Below are positions 1 to 9,177 of a stretch of DNA of 64,000 nucleotides, in pieces. Source of the stretch: CAVXGU01 sp963761615 (lineage in GTDB: Bacteria > Acidobacteriota > Vicinamibacteria > Vicinamibacterales > CAVVIG01); assembly GCA_963761615.1 (NCBI GenBank), contig CAVXGU010000003.1, positions 1,364,001-1,428,000 on the forward strand, read 5' to 3'. The stretch's first letter is position 1. Each line of letters opens with the position of its first letter. The notes below the pieces were generated by a model, which saw nothing but the letters and a program-made list of their open reading frames with translations, ran no database searches and was not told the origin of the DNA. Made by a program: the position numbers and the translations under genes.

Positions 1-545
1 GGGTGGTCCATCGGCACGTCGACGATCGGGTACTCCGGCAGGACCCGGCGCATCTCGTCGTTCAACTGCTCGCGCGCGAGGGAGCCGTGGTAGTCGGTGG
101 CGAAGATGAAGCCGCCCTTCAACAGGTACTCGCGCAGGCGCGCCACTTCCTCGTCGGAGAAGTCGGCGGTGCCGCCGTCCTCCATGACGACGATCGGGCA
201 CCTGAACAGCGCATCGTCGGTGATGCGGACGACGGCGTAGTCCGGCTCGCCCTCACCGTCCATGGTGACGGTCGCCTTGGTGAGCTCCGAGAGGCGCACG
301 CTGAAATTGATGTCGGCGCCCGGATAGTCGGTCCGCCAGCCCGCCTTCTCGCGCCGGTTGCTGGTGAACATCAGCCGGCAGAAGTTGAAGCCGCCCTGGA
401 AGGTGTCGGCCGTCGGGAAACGGGGAGGATCGCGGTTGAAGCCGTAGCCTCCGTGCCAGATCTGCGCGCTCACGACGCCCGCGGAGGCGGCGACGGCGAC
501 GACAGCAAGCAACGCCTTGGAGAGGCGTTTGACGGAGGGCTGCAT
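1..545 (-). CDS. DUF4159 domain protein, 3' end beyond the window
   Basis: This is an exported protein of unknown function in the DUF4159 family. It opens with an ATG on the minus strand and a signal peptide (MQPSVKRLSKALLAVVAVAA, then an SAQ cleavage-like site near residue 27). The mature part has GGFNFCRLMF, RLSELTKATV and LREYLLKGGFIFATDYHG, and it runs off the left edge after about 181 residues. The complete protein at 54274-55092 shares the same motifs in the same order (GGFNFCRIAF, RLSELTKAPV, LLKGGFLWADD), so the two are paralogues. The family is common in Acidobacteriota and Planctomycetes and its chemistry is not established. It is divergent from tatC, with about 100 nt between the starts. 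Confidence 0.85.
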   Translation of the reverse strand, partial: MQPSVKRLSKALLAVVAVAASAGVVSAQIWHGGYGFNRDPPRFPTADTFQGGFNFCRLMFTSNRREKAGWRTDYPGADINFSVRLSELTKATVTMDGEGEPDYAVVRITDDALFRCPIVVMEDGGTADFSDEEVARLREYLLKGGFIFATDYHGSLAREQLNDEMRRVLPEYPIVDVPMDH

Positions 546-631
546 GCGAGCCTGCCCACCAGTCTACTCCTATTTCGCGACGGCGGCGGGGCGTTCCCAG
601 GGCCCGCCGGACGGCTCGGCCCACACCGGGA

Positions 632-637
632 TACAAT
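632..637 (+). promoter_or_regulatory. -10-like TACAAT just upstream of tatC
   Basis: TACAAT ends 8 nt before the tatC ATG and no Shine-Dalgarno sequence fits in that gap. A transcript started from it would begin at or next to the start codon, i.e. be leaderless. No clear -35 box is visible. Confidence 0.5.
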
Positions 638-645
638 CGCATCGA

Positions 646-1410
646 ATGGCCGTTTTCGCGACCGCCGGTCAGCCGCACGACGACTCGTCGGCCTCCGGGC
701 TGACGCCCCTGCTCGATCTCCTGGAGGACATCCGCCGCCGGATCTTCCGCGCCTGCCTGGCCGTCGCGGCCGGGATGGTGGTGGCGTTCATCTTCATCAA
801 TCCCATCGTGTCGTTCGTGCTCGGGCCGACGCGCCGGGCGCTCCCGCCGGGGACGCATCTCATCTATACGAACCCGGCCGAGGCCTTCAGCCTGGACATC
901 GACATCGCCCTGATCGCCGGGCTGGTGTTCGCGTCTCCGTTCATCGTGTACCAGCTCTGGCAGCTGATCGCGCCGGCGCTGTACGCGCGGGAGAAGAAGC
1001 TCGCCATCCCGTTCGTGCTGCTCGCGACGGGCGGCGCCCTCGGCGGCGCGGCGTTCGCGCACTACGTCGTGTTTCCCTACATGATCGCGTTCTTCGGCAC
1101 CTTCGCCACGTCGAAGCTCGCGTTCATGCCGCGCGTGGAAGACGTCTTCGACCTCTACGCGAAGATGGTCGTCGCGATGATGGGCGTGTTCCAGATTCCG
1201 ACGATCGTGACCTTCCTCGCGCGCATGGGGGTGCTGCGCGCGCGGACGCTCTGGCGCTACACGCGATACGCGATCCTCGTCATGTTCATCATCGGCGCGA
1301 TCATCACGCCGCCCGACGCGACCAGCCAGGTGATGGTGGCGCTGCCCATGGTCGGGCTGTACCTGTTCAGCGTGCTGCTCGCGTGGATCGTCCAGCCCAA
1401 GTCCCAGTAG
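646..1410 (+). CDS. tatC: Sec-independent (Tat) translocase subunit TatC
   Basis: TatC is the polytopic inner-membrane receptor that binds twin-arginine signal peptides and, with TatA/B, exports folded proteins. The 254-residue product has the usual length. It shows a cytoplasmic N-terminus with an LxxxLEDIRRR element (residues 23-32), six hydrophobic segments and the diagnostic periplasmic/TM2 region around YTNPAEAFSLDI (74-85), FASPFIVYQLW (95-105) and LYAREKK (112-118). The start at 646 is chosen over an upstream in-frame codon because homology begins there and a -10 hexamer sits 8 nt before it. TatA/B genes are not in the window. A likely client is the twin-arginine protein at 48657-49283. 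Confidence 0.95.
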   Translation: MAVFATAGQPHDDSSASGLTPLLDLLEDIRRRIFRACLAVAAGMVVAFIFINPIVSFVLGPTRRALPPGTHLIYTNPAEAFSLDIDIALIAGLVFASPFIVYQLWQLIAPALYAREKKLAIPFVLLATGGALGGAAFAHYVVFPYMIAFFGTFATSKLAFMPRVEDVFDLYAKMVVAMMGVFQIPTIVTFLARMGVLRARTLWRYTRYAILVMFIIGAIITPPDATSQVMVALPMVGLYLFSVLLAWIVQPKSQ

Positions 1411-1435
1411 CCGCCGGGCGGGCTCTCGGAGGCCG

Positions 1436-2107
1436 ATGCGCTTCGGATGCCTGTCGATCGTCGCCGCCGTCCTGCTGGCGCTCATCCTGCCCTGGGTGTT
1501 CGCCGACCTGCTCGCGACCGCCCTCGTGAAGCTGCGGCTGAGTCAGGGCACCGCCGCCCTGCTGGTCGCCGGGATCTTCCTCGGCAGCCTGGTCAACATC
1601 CCCGTCAAGCGCATCGTGCGTCCCGAGCCGCTGCCGCGCGACGCGCTCGCCGTGTTCGGCCTGCACGGCTGGTGGCCCGCGGCCCGGCGCGTCCGTCCCG
1701 AGACCGTGGTCGCCGTGAACGTCGGCGGCTGCGTGATTCCCGTGACGCTCGCCGCGTACGAGGTGATGCGGCTCGTCGCCGTGCCCGGCGTGCTGCTGCC
1801 CCTGGCGGTGGCGACCCTCGTCAATGTCGCTGTCTGCTACCGGCTCGCCCGGCCGGTGGCCGGCGTCGGGATCGTGATGCCGACGCTCGTGCCGGCGGTC
1901 GTCGCCTGCGGCGCCGCCCTGCTGCTCGCCCCGCAGGCGGCCACGCCGGTGGCGTTCACGGCCGGCGTCGCCGGGCCGTTGATCGGCGCCGACCTGCTGC
2001 ACCTCGGCGACATCCGCCAGATCGCCAGCGGCATGGTGAGCATCGGCGGCGCCGGCACCTTCGACGGCATTCTGTTGACGGGGATTCTGGCGCTGTACCT
2101 CGCCTGA
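1436..2107 (+). CDS. DUF1614 family integral membrane protein
   Basis: This 223-residue, highly hydrophobic protein resembles DUF1614. It has an N-terminal membrane segment (MRFGCLSIVAAVLLALILPW), a segment with GSLVNIPV (about 50-57), a central VNVGGCVIPVTLAAYE motif (about 95-110) and a C-terminal GADLLHLGDI plus SIGGAGTFDGI (about 185-210). The function of the family is unknown. It starts 25 nt after tatC, with GGAGG about 6 nt before the ATG, so it is probably co-transcribed with tatC. Confidence 0.8.
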   Translation: MRFGCLSIVAAVLLALILPWVFADLLATALVKLRLSQGTAALLVAGIFLGSLVNIPVKRIVRPEPLPRDALAVFGLHGWWPAARRVRPETVVAVNVGGCVIPVTLAAYEVMRLVAVPGVLLPLAVATLVNVAVCYRLARPVAGVGIVMPTLVPAVVACGAALLLAPQAATPVAFTAGVAGPLIGADLLHLGDIRQIASGMVSIGGAGTFDGILLTGILALYLA

Positions 2108-2215
2108 GACGGGCGTCGCGCTAGCAAGGTCTTTGCAGCGCGATCGCCTGGCGACGGAACTGCCGGATAATCGGCGCGGGGCTCGCAAGGGCCCGAGAGT
2201 GGGGAGGCCCGGTCC

Positions 2216-3190
2216 GTGACGATCCTGCACGACATCTTCCGCGGCGCGTCGGGCAATCTGCTCCACTGGCTTCCGTTCTTCCTGACCCTCGCCGTCGGCG
2301 CGGTCGCCCTCGCGGTGCTGCGACGCGTGCTGCTCGTCAAGCGAGTCACGCGCCTCGTGCAGACCGGCTTCACGCGCCAGCTCGCCATGCTGGGCGCCAC
2401 CGCGGTGCTCGTCATCGCCCTGATCCTCACTCTCCCCGTGGGGGACACGGCGCACGGGCAGCTGCTCAGCCTGCTCGGCATCGTGCTCACGGGCGTGATC
2501 GCCCTGTCGTCGACGACGTTCGTGGGCAACGTGATGGCGGGCCTGATGCTCCGCGCGGTCCGCGCGTTCCGGGCCGGGGACTTCCTGAAGACGCAGGAGC
2601 ACTTCGGCCGCGTCACCGAGCGGGGGCTCCTGCACACGGAGATTCAGACCGAGGACCGCGACCTGACGACGCTGCCGAATCTCTACCTCGTGACCAACCC
2701 GGTGACGGTCGTGCGCTATTCGGGCACGTTCGTGTCGGCGACCGTGTCGCTCGGCTACGACGTGGCGCGCGGGCGCGTCGAGGAGGCGCTGCTCGCGGCG
2801 GCGCGGGCGGCCGATCTGGACGAGCCGTTCGTGCAGATTCGCGAGCTCGGCGACTTCTCGGTGCAGTACCGCGTCGCCGGGTTCCTCGCCGAGGTGACCC
2901 ATCTGCTCTCGGCCCGGTCGCGGCTGCGGGCCTGCATGCTCGACGCCCTGCACGCGGGCGGCATCGAGATCGTCTCGCCGACGTTCATGAACACGCGGCA
3001 GATCTCGCCGGACAAGCGCTTCATTCCGCCCCGGGCGCGCGGGCCGGCGCCCGAGGAAGCGCATCCCGTGCCGGAGGAGATCATCTTCGACAAGGCCGAG
3101 CAGGCCGAGACGCGCGAGCAGCTCGAGGAGAAGCTCACGGCCGTGCCGGCGGCTCCGGACGCGCCGGACGAGCCGAAGGGCGACGCGTGA
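2216..3190 (+). CDS. Small-conductance mechanosensitive channel (MscS) family protein
   Basis: MscS-type channels open under membrane tension and release osmolytes. The 324-residue protein has three N-terminal hydrophobic segments (about residues 17-39, 54-75 and 84-112). The third carries the pore-like GNVMAGLML. A beta domain follows around FRAGDFLKT, then TLPNLYLVTNPV (typical of the MscS middle domain) and an alpha/beta C-terminal domain. The last ~45 residues are charged, Pro/Glu-rich and probably disordered. The GTG start at 2216 is preceded by GGGGAGG at 2201-2207. The stop overlaps the ligA start by 4 nt. Ion selectivity cannot be inferred. Confidence 0.85.
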   Translation: MTILHDIFRGASGNLLHWLPFFLTLAVGAVALAVLRRVLLVKRVTRLVQTGFTRQLAMLGATAVLVIALILTLPVGDTAHGQLLSLLGIVLTGVIALSSTTFVGNVMAGLMLRAVRAFRAGDFLKTQEHFGRVTERGLLHTEIQTEDRDLTTLPNLYLVTNPVTVVRYSGTFVSATVSLGYDVARGRVEEALLAAARAADLDEPFVQIRELGDFSVQYRVAGFLAEVTHLLSARSRLRACMLDALHAGGIEIVSPTFMNTRQISPDKRFIPPRARGPAPEEAHPVPEEIIFDKAEQAETREQLEEKLTAVPAAPDAPDEPKGDA

Positions 3191-5215
3191 CCGCCTCCCG
3201 CCGGCGCCCGCCGACGTCCCGGAACGCCGCGGCCCGGCGGATCGAGTCGCTGCGCGACACGATTCGGCGCCGCGACCACGAGTACCTACGTCCTGGACCG
3301 GCCGACGATCAGCGACGCGAAGTACAATCGCCTCTTCGCGGAGCTGGAGCAGCTCGAGGCCGAGCATCCCGAGCTCGTGACGCCGGACTCGCCCACCCGG
3401 CGCGTCGGCGGCGACGCCCTGCCGTCGTTCCCCGCGGTCGTCCACCTGGCGCCCATGCTCAGCCTCGAGTCCGTCACCGACGTGGCCGACGTGCGCCGCT
3501 TCGACGATCGCGTGCGCGCCGTCGCGGGCGGACGTGCCGTCCGGTACGTCCTCGAGCCCAAGTTCGACGGGCTGAGCCTCGAGGTCGTCTATCGCGACGG
3601 GCGGCTCGTGCGCGCATCGACGCGCGGCGACGGCGAGCACGGCGAGGGCGTGACGGAGAACGTGAAGACCATCCGCTCCGTGCCGCTGCGCCTCAGGGGA
3701 CCGTCCGTGCCGCGGCTGCTGGCCGTCCGCGGCGAGGCGATCATGCAGCGTGCGGACTTCGAGGCGTTGAACGAACGACTCGCCGGAGAAGGGGAACCGC
3801 CCTTCGCCAACCCGCGCAACGCCGCCGCGGGATCCATCCGGCAGCTCGATGCCCGCGTGACGGCGGCCCGGCGGCTCGATGTCTTCTTCTACGACGTCCT
3901 GCGGATGGAGGGGGGGCCCCGGCTGCCGGAGGACGATCGGCTGATCGATCAGCTGAAGGCCTGGGGCCTGCACGCGAGCCCGTACGTCCGCACGGCGTCG
4001 AGCGTCGACGAGGTCGCGCGCTACCACCGGCGGATGGAGCGGCGCCGGGAGACGCTGACGTTCGAGATCGACGGCATCGTCCTCAAAGTGGCCAGCCTGC
4101 GGCTGCGCGCGCAGCTGCGGACCACGTCCCGCCATCCCCGGTGGGCGCTCGCCTTCAAGTTCCAGGCGCGCGAAACGGTGACGATGATCGACCAGATCGT
4201 CGTGCAGGTGGGCCGAACCGGGGTGCTGACGCCCGTGGCCCTCCTGCGGCCGGTCTCGATCGGCGGCGTGACCGTCGCACGCGCGACGCTGCACAACCGC
4301 GAGGAGATCGCACGCAAGGACGTCCGGGCCGGCGACGTCGTGCGCCTCATCCGGGCGGGCGACGTGATTCCCGAAGTGGTCGAGCGCGTCCGACGCGGAC
4401 GGCGGACCCGGCCCTTCGCGATGCCCAGGCGGTGCCCGGTGTGCCGGACGGCGGTCGTCCGGGAAGGGCCGATCGATCGGTGCCCGAACGGCCTCGCCTG
4501 TCCCGCGCAGCTCAAGGGCGCGGTCCAGCACTTCGCTTCGCGGTCGGCGCTCGATATCCGTGGACTGGGCGTCGAGACCGTCGACGCGCTCGTGTCGAAG
4601 GGGATGATTCACTCGGTTGCCGACGTCTTCGCCCTGACTGCGCGCGACCTGCACCGCATCGAGGGCTTCGCCGATGTCTCGGTTGGCAACCTGCTGCGGG
4701 CCATCGAGCGCGCGAAGCAGCCCGAGCTCTGGCGGTTCCTGCACGCCCTGGGCATCCCGGGCGTGGGCGCCCAGACGGCGCGCGACCTGGCCGCGCACTT
4801 CGGGACGCTCGCCCGCGTCGAGCACGCATCGGAGGCCGATCTGATGGAGGTGCACGGCGTCGGCGAAGCCGTCGCGGCAGACGTCGCCGGGTTCTTCCGT
4901 CGCCGGGTCAACCGCCGGGTGATCGAGGCGTGCCTGCGGCGCGGTGTGCGCGTGGCGGAGACGACGGATGGATCGCGCGGACCGCTGTCAGGCCGGACGG
5001 TGGTGTTCACGGGCGCGCTGACGTCCATGACCCGGGACGAGGCGGAGGCGCGCGCTCGCGCGAGCGGGGCGAGGACCGCGAACAGCGTGAGCCGCGAGAC
5101 CGACCTCGTCGTCGCGGGCGCGACGCCGGGATCGAAGTACGAGACGGCCAGGAAACTCGGCGTCCGGATCATCACGGAGCGGCAGTTTCTCGAGACGGTC
5201 GGCCGCCGCGGCTGA
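3187..5215 (+). CDS. ligA: NAD+-dependent DNA ligase LigA, with a one-base frameshift
   Basis: LigA seals 5'-phosphate/3'-OH nicks using NAD+ in replication and repair. After correction the product is 675 residues, the normal length. In order it has the Ia NAD domain start (RIESLRDTIRRRDHEY), the adenylation motif LEPKFDGLSL with the acceptor lysine, the OB fold, a four-cysteine zinc finger (CPVCRT...CPNGLAC), helix-hairpin-helix repeats and a C-terminal BRCT domain (GRTVVFTGAL). One extra C at 3285-3286, inside GAGTACCTACGTC, shifts the frame: without it the expected YYVLDRPTISDAKYNRL continues unbroken. The GTG start overlaps the mscS stop (GTGA). I read the shift as a sequencing error because both sides are fully conserved; a real mutation would probably be lethal. 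Confidence 0.92.
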
Positions 5216-5226
5216 GCGAGGGGCGC

Positions 5227-6944
5227 GTGGAGAACATCCAGATCGCGAAGACGCTCGACGAGGTCGCGGACCTGCTGGAGATCCAGGGCGGGAATCCGTT
5301 CCGCGTCCGGGCCTACCGCAACGCCGCGCGGACCATCAACACCCTCGGGACCCCCGTCGAGACGATGCTCGAGAACGACGGCGAGGCGCTCGAGGACCTG
5401 CCCGGCATCGGCGCCGACCTTGCCGGGAAGATCAGCGTGCTGTGCCGGACGGGCAAGCTGCCGCTGCTCGCCGAGCTGAGTCGCAAGACGCCCGAGAGCC
5501 TGGTCGCACTGCTGCGGATTCCGGGTATCGGGCCCAAGCGGGCGCAGCTCATCTACCGGAAGCTCGGCGTCAAGACCGTCGCCCAGCTCGAGCGGGCAGC
5601 GCGCGCGGGCCGGCTGTCGAAGCTCCGCGGGCTCGGCCCGGCACTCGAGCAGACGATCCTGCGGGGAACCGGGCAGGAGAAGGCGCACCTGTCGCGCGTG
5701 CCGCTCGCCGACGCCGAGGCGTACATCCGGCCGATCGTCGAACGGCTGCAGGGGGTGTCGGGCGTCGCGCGCGTGGACGTCGCGGGCAGCTTCCGTCGGC
5801 GCAAGGAGACGGTGGGCGACGCCGACATCCTCGTGGTCTCGAAGGGCGGCGCGGCGGTCGCGAAGGCGTTCCTCGCGTTCCCCGAGGTCAAGCAGACGCT
5901 GGCCGCCGGCGAGACGCGGTGCTCGGTGGTGCTCGACTCCGGAATACAGGTCGACCTGCGCGCGGTGCCGGGCGCCTCCTACGGGTCGGCGCTGCAGTAC
6001 TTCACCGGATCGAAGGCCCACAGCATCGCGCTCCGGCGCCTCGGGGTGAAGAGGCATCTGAAGATCAACGAATACGGCGTGTTCCGCGGGCGGAAGCGGA
6101 TCGCGGGTCGGACCGAGGCCGAGCTCTACGCCACGCTCGGGCTGCCCTGGATCCCCCCGGAGCTCCGGGAGGACCGCGGCGAGATCGACGCGGCCCGGGC
6201 CGGGCGCCTGCCGACGCTCGTCGAGCCGGGCGACATCCGCGGCGACCTGCAGATGCACACCGATGCCACCGACGGGAAGAACACGCTGGCGGAGATGGTG
6301 GAGGCCTGCCGCGAGCGCGGGTACGAGTACCATCGCGATCACCGACCACACCAAGGCGGTCCGTGTCGCCGGCGGCCTGACGAAGGCTGGATTCCACACG
6401 CAGTGGAAGGCCATCGACGCGCTGCGCAAGCGGATCCCGAAGCCATTCGTCTTCAAGAGCGCCGAAGTCGACATCCTCGACGACGGGTCGCTGGACCTGG
6501 ACGACGAGACGCTGTCCGAGCTCGACATCGTCCTCGTGTCGGTCCACTCGAAGTTCAACATGAGCAAGACAGAGATGACCCGCCGCATCGTCCGCGCGCT
6601 GCAGCATCCCCGCGTCCACATCCTCGGGCACCCGACCGGGCGGTTGATCGGCAAGCGCGAGCCCGTACGCGGTGGACATGGCCGAGATCGTCAAGGTCGC
6701 GCGCGACCAGGGCGTGATGCTGGAAGCCAACGCGCAGCCGGAGCGCCTGGACCTGGACGACGTGCAGATCCAGGCGGCCCGCGACGCTGGCGTGCTCATC
6801 GTCGTGAACACCGACGCGCATCGGACCCAGGAGCTCGACTACATGCGCTACGGCGTCGATCAGGCGCGGCGCGGGTGGTGCGAAGCGGCCAACGTGGCGA
6901 ACACGCGGACGCTCGCGCGGCTCCGGAAGCTCCTGGAGAAGTGA
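5227..6944 (+). CDS. polX: DNA polymerase X / 3'-5' exonuclease PolX with PHP domain, two frameshifts
   Basis: Bacterial PolX joins a family X gap-filling polymerase to a PHP-type nuclease and acts in base-excision or end repair. The corrected product is 571 residues, the family norm. It has the 8-kDa-like domain with two HhH motifs (GIGADLAGKI, IPGIGPKRAQ), the nucleotidyltransferase site VAGSFRRRKETVGDADILV with catalytic aspartates, GSKAHSIALR, and a C-terminal PHP domain (LQMHTDATDG, ITDHTK, ILGHPTGRL, NTDAH). Two single extra C residues break it: one at 6330-6331 (GAGTACCATCG) and one at 6662-6664 (GAGCCCGTACG). Start is GTG 5227, 11 nt after ligA. The LigA-PolX pairing suggests a repair operon. 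Confidence 0.93.
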
Positions 6945-6979
6945 CATTTGCCGCGCAACGTGGCACTGTGGAGTGGGGG

Positions 6980-7219
6980 ATGGAGATCATGACGACCGAC
7001 GACGCTCCGCGTCCGATGGAAGATCCGGAAGGGAAACTCGAACAATCGCTCATCGATGAATTCCTGCGCGCGCGCGGCCTCGACGAGCGCGGGCTCGCGG
7101 CCCTGCCCGAGCCGCAGGCCAAGCGGGTGCGGGCCGAAGCCTCGGCTTACGCGGCCGCCAAGCTCGCCGAGGTCGAGGCCCGGGCGCACTTCGTGCACGA
7201 GATCCACGGCGAGGAATAG
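6980..7219 (+). CDS. Small charged protein of unknown function
   Basis: A 79-residue soluble protein that I do not recognise. It is acidic at the N-terminus (TTDDAPRPMEDPEGK), then mostly helical and Ala/Glu/Arg-rich (LIDEFLRARGLDERG, AEASAYAAAKLAEVEARAHF). There are no cysteines and no signal peptide. The ATG at 6980 follows a purine-rich GTGGGGG stretch; an ATG at 6989 with GGAG just before it is equally possible. It lies 35 nt after polX and 6 nt before pncB, so it may be translated from the same message as the NAD-salvage genes. Third codon positions are GC-rich, which supports real coding. Confidence 0.65.
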   Translation: MEIMTTDDAPRPMEDPEGKLEQSLIDEFLRARGLDERGLAALPEPQAKRVRAEASAYAAAKLAEVEARAHFVHEIHGEE

Positions 7220-7225
7220 CCGCGG

Positions 7226-8575
7226 ATGCCGGGCTTCAGTCCCGCGCTGCTGACCGACCTCTACGAGCTCACGATGCTCCAGGCGTACTTCGAGGAGCAG
7301 ATGAGCGAGCGGGCGGCGTTCAGTCTGTTCGTGCGACGCCTGCCCGCATGCCGTAACTATCTCGTGGCGTGCGGCCTCGACGACGTGCTCGCCTATCTCG
7401 AAACGCTGCACTTCGACGCGGCGGCGACCGCCTACCTCGGCTCCCTGGGCCGCTTTTCGAGCCGGTTCCTCCGGAGCCTCGAGACCTTCCGGTTCACGGG
7501 CGACGTTCACGCCGTTGCGGAGGGGACGCCGGTCTTCGCCGGCGAGCCGATTCTCGAGATCGAAGCCCCGATCGCCGAGGCCCAGCTCGTCGAGACCCTG
7601 GTGATGAACCAGATCCAGCTCCAGACCGTGCTGGCGTCGAAGGCGGCGCGCGTCCTCGAGGCCGCCGCCGGACGGCAGGTCGTCGACTTCGGCCTGCGCC
7701 GGATGCACGGGACCGATGCCGGCCTGAAGGCGGCGCGGGCGTTCCACATCGCCGGCGTCGCCGCGACGTCCAATGTCGCGGCGGGTCAGGCCTACGGCAT
7801 TCCGGTCGCCGGCACGCTGGCGCACAGCTACATCCAGGCGCACGACGACGAGTACGAGGCCTTTCGCGCGTTCGCGCGGCTGTATCCGGACACGATTCTG
7901 CTCGTGGACACCTACGACACGCTCGGCGGCGTGCGCAAGGTGGTCCAGCTGGCGCGCGAGCTCGGACCCGCCTTCAGGGTGTCCGGCATCCGGCTCGACT
8001 CCGGCGATCTCGCCGCGCTGTCGCGCGAGGCCAGACGGATGCTCGACGCCGCGGGGCTCGCGGCGGTGACGATCTTCGCGAGCGGGGGCCTGGATGAAGA
8101 CCTGGTCGCCCGGCTGGTCGCCGGCGGCGCCCCAATCGACGGCTTCGGCGTCGGCACCGACATGGGCGTGTCGCGCGACGCGCCGAGCCTCGACATCGCC
8201 TACAAGCTGGTCGAGTACGGCGGGCGGCCGCGCATCAAGCTCTCGCCGGGCAAGGAACAGCTGCCCGGGCGCAAACAGATCTTCCGCGTCGAGCGTGACG
8301 GCGTGGCCGATCACGACCTGCTCGGACGCCGCGACGACGAGGGTCCAGGACGCCGGCTCCTGGAGCCGGTCATGGTCGGCGGCGTGCGGCTGGCGGCGGG
8401 CCGGGTGATGCTCGCCGACGCGCGTGCGCGGGCCGCACGCGAGCGGGACCGCCTGCCGCGGCGCCTGCGGGACCTCGCGGCCGCGAGCCCCCCGTTCGCC
8501 GTGGAGGTGAGCCCCGCGCTCGCCGCTGCTTTGGACGTCGCCGCCCGGGAGCACGTCGCCGAGGGTGTCCGGTGA
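7226..8575 (+). CDS. pncB: Nicotinate phosphoribosyltransferase
   Basis: This enzyme makes nicotinate mononucleotide from nicotinate and PRPP, normally with ATP, in the Preiss-Handler salvage route. The 449-residue protein starts with PALLTDLYELTML (typical N-terminus). It has the FAGEPILEIEAP region (about 105-115), DFGLRRMHG (154-162), and GTLAHSY, whose His (residue 200) matches the histidine phosphorylated in this family. GIRLDSGDL and GFGVGTDMGVS form the phosphoribosyl-binding part. The end overlaps pncA by one base (TGATG), which implies translational coupling with the enzyme that supplies nicotinate. Confidence 0.95.
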   Translation: MPGFSPALLTDLYELTMLQAYFEEQMSERAAFSLFVRRLPACRNYLVACGLDDVLAYLETLHFDAAATAYLGSLGRFSSRFLRSLETFRFTGDVHAVAEGTPVFAGEPILEIEAPIAEAQLVETLVMNQIQLQTVLASKAARVLEAAAGRQVVDFGLRRMHGTDAGLKAARAFHIAGVAATSNVAAGQAYGIPVAGTLAHSYIQAHDDEYEAFRAFARLYPDTILLVDTYDTLGGVRKVVQLARELGPAFRVSGIRLDSGDLAALSREARRMLDAAGLAAVTIFASGGLDEDLVARLVAGGAPIDGFGVGTDMGVSRDAPSLDIAYKLVEYGGRPRIKLSPGKEQLPGRKQIFRVERDGVADHDLLGRRDDEGPGRRLLEPVMVGGVRLAAGRVMLADARARAARERDRLPRRLRDLAAASPPFAVEVSPALAAALDVAAREHVAEGVR

Positions 8576-9177
8576 TGGGCAACGGGCGGAAGTCGGCGCT
8601 TCTGGTCGTGGACGTTCAAAATGACTTCTGCGAGGGCGGTGCCCTGGGAATCGCCGGCGGCGGGCAGGTCGTGGACGCGCTGAACCGTCACCTCGACGCC
8701 GCGGTGGCGCAGGGTATGACGGTCTATGCCACCCGGGACTGGCATCCCGCCGACACGAGTCACTTCAAGCCATTCGGGGGCAGGTGGCCCGTGCACTGCG
8801 TGCAGGGGACGCGGGGCGCCGGGTTCCATCCCCGTCTGCGGCTGCCAGCGGGCGCGGTCATCGTCAGCAAGGGCACGGATCCGAAGAGCGACGGCTATTC
8901 CGCTTTCGACGGTCGCACGCCCGACGGTCGGCCGCTTGCCGAGGACCTGCAGGAGCGGGGTGTGGGCCGGCTGTTCATCGGCGGACTCGCGACCGACTAT
9001 TGTGTGAGACAGTCGGTCCTGGACGCGCGCGCGGCGGGCCTCGAGATCACGGTGCTCGAGGACGCGGTCGCCGGCGTCGACGCCGGCGGCTCCGCGCGCG
9101 CGGTCGAGGAAATGCGGGCCAGCGGCGCGCGATTCTCGATGAACCTGAAATCCCCCGGCGGAAAAGGACAAGGCTGA
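8575..9177 (+). CDS. pncA: Nicotinamidase
   Basis: It hydrolyses nicotinamide to nicotinate and ammonia, which feeds pncB just upstream. The 200-residue isochorismatase-fold protein carries the catalytic triad: Asp in LLVVDVQNDF (about 13), Lys in VIVSKGTDP (about 102) and Cys in GLATDYCVRQS (about 145). The metal site DWHPADTSHF is also present. GTG at 8572 is an alternative start in the same frame; ATG 8575 gives a clean TGATG coupling with pncB. The stop overlaps the start of the following TonB_C gene (TGATG again), so three genes are probably translated as a chain. Confidence 0.95.
   Translation: MGNGRKSALLVVDVQNDFCEGGALGIAGGGQVVDALNRHLDAAVAQGMTVYATRDWHPADTSHFKPFGGRWPVHCVQGTRGAGFHPRLRLPAGAVIVSKGTDPKSDGYSAFDGRTPDGRPLAEDLQERGVGRLFIGGLATDYCVRQSVLDARAAGLEITVLEDAVAGVDAGGSARAVEEMRASGARFSMNLKSPGGKGQG

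Noticed and set aside
1367..4855. Very long minus-strand open frame (over 1100 codons) opposite DUF1614, mscS and ligA
   Set aside because: It is an antisense shadow caused by GC-rich codon bias: low-complexity Arg/His/Gly/Asp composition, no homology, and it lies opposite clearly conserved genes. Similar shadows elsewhere were dropped for the same reason.
3187..6717. A single 1176-codon open frame that would encode a LigA-PolX fusion
   Set aside because: It is made of the LigA N-terminus, the LigA gene read out of frame, and PolX. The frameshift at 3285 creates it. The proper LigA frame has its own stop at 5215 and PolX its own GTG start.
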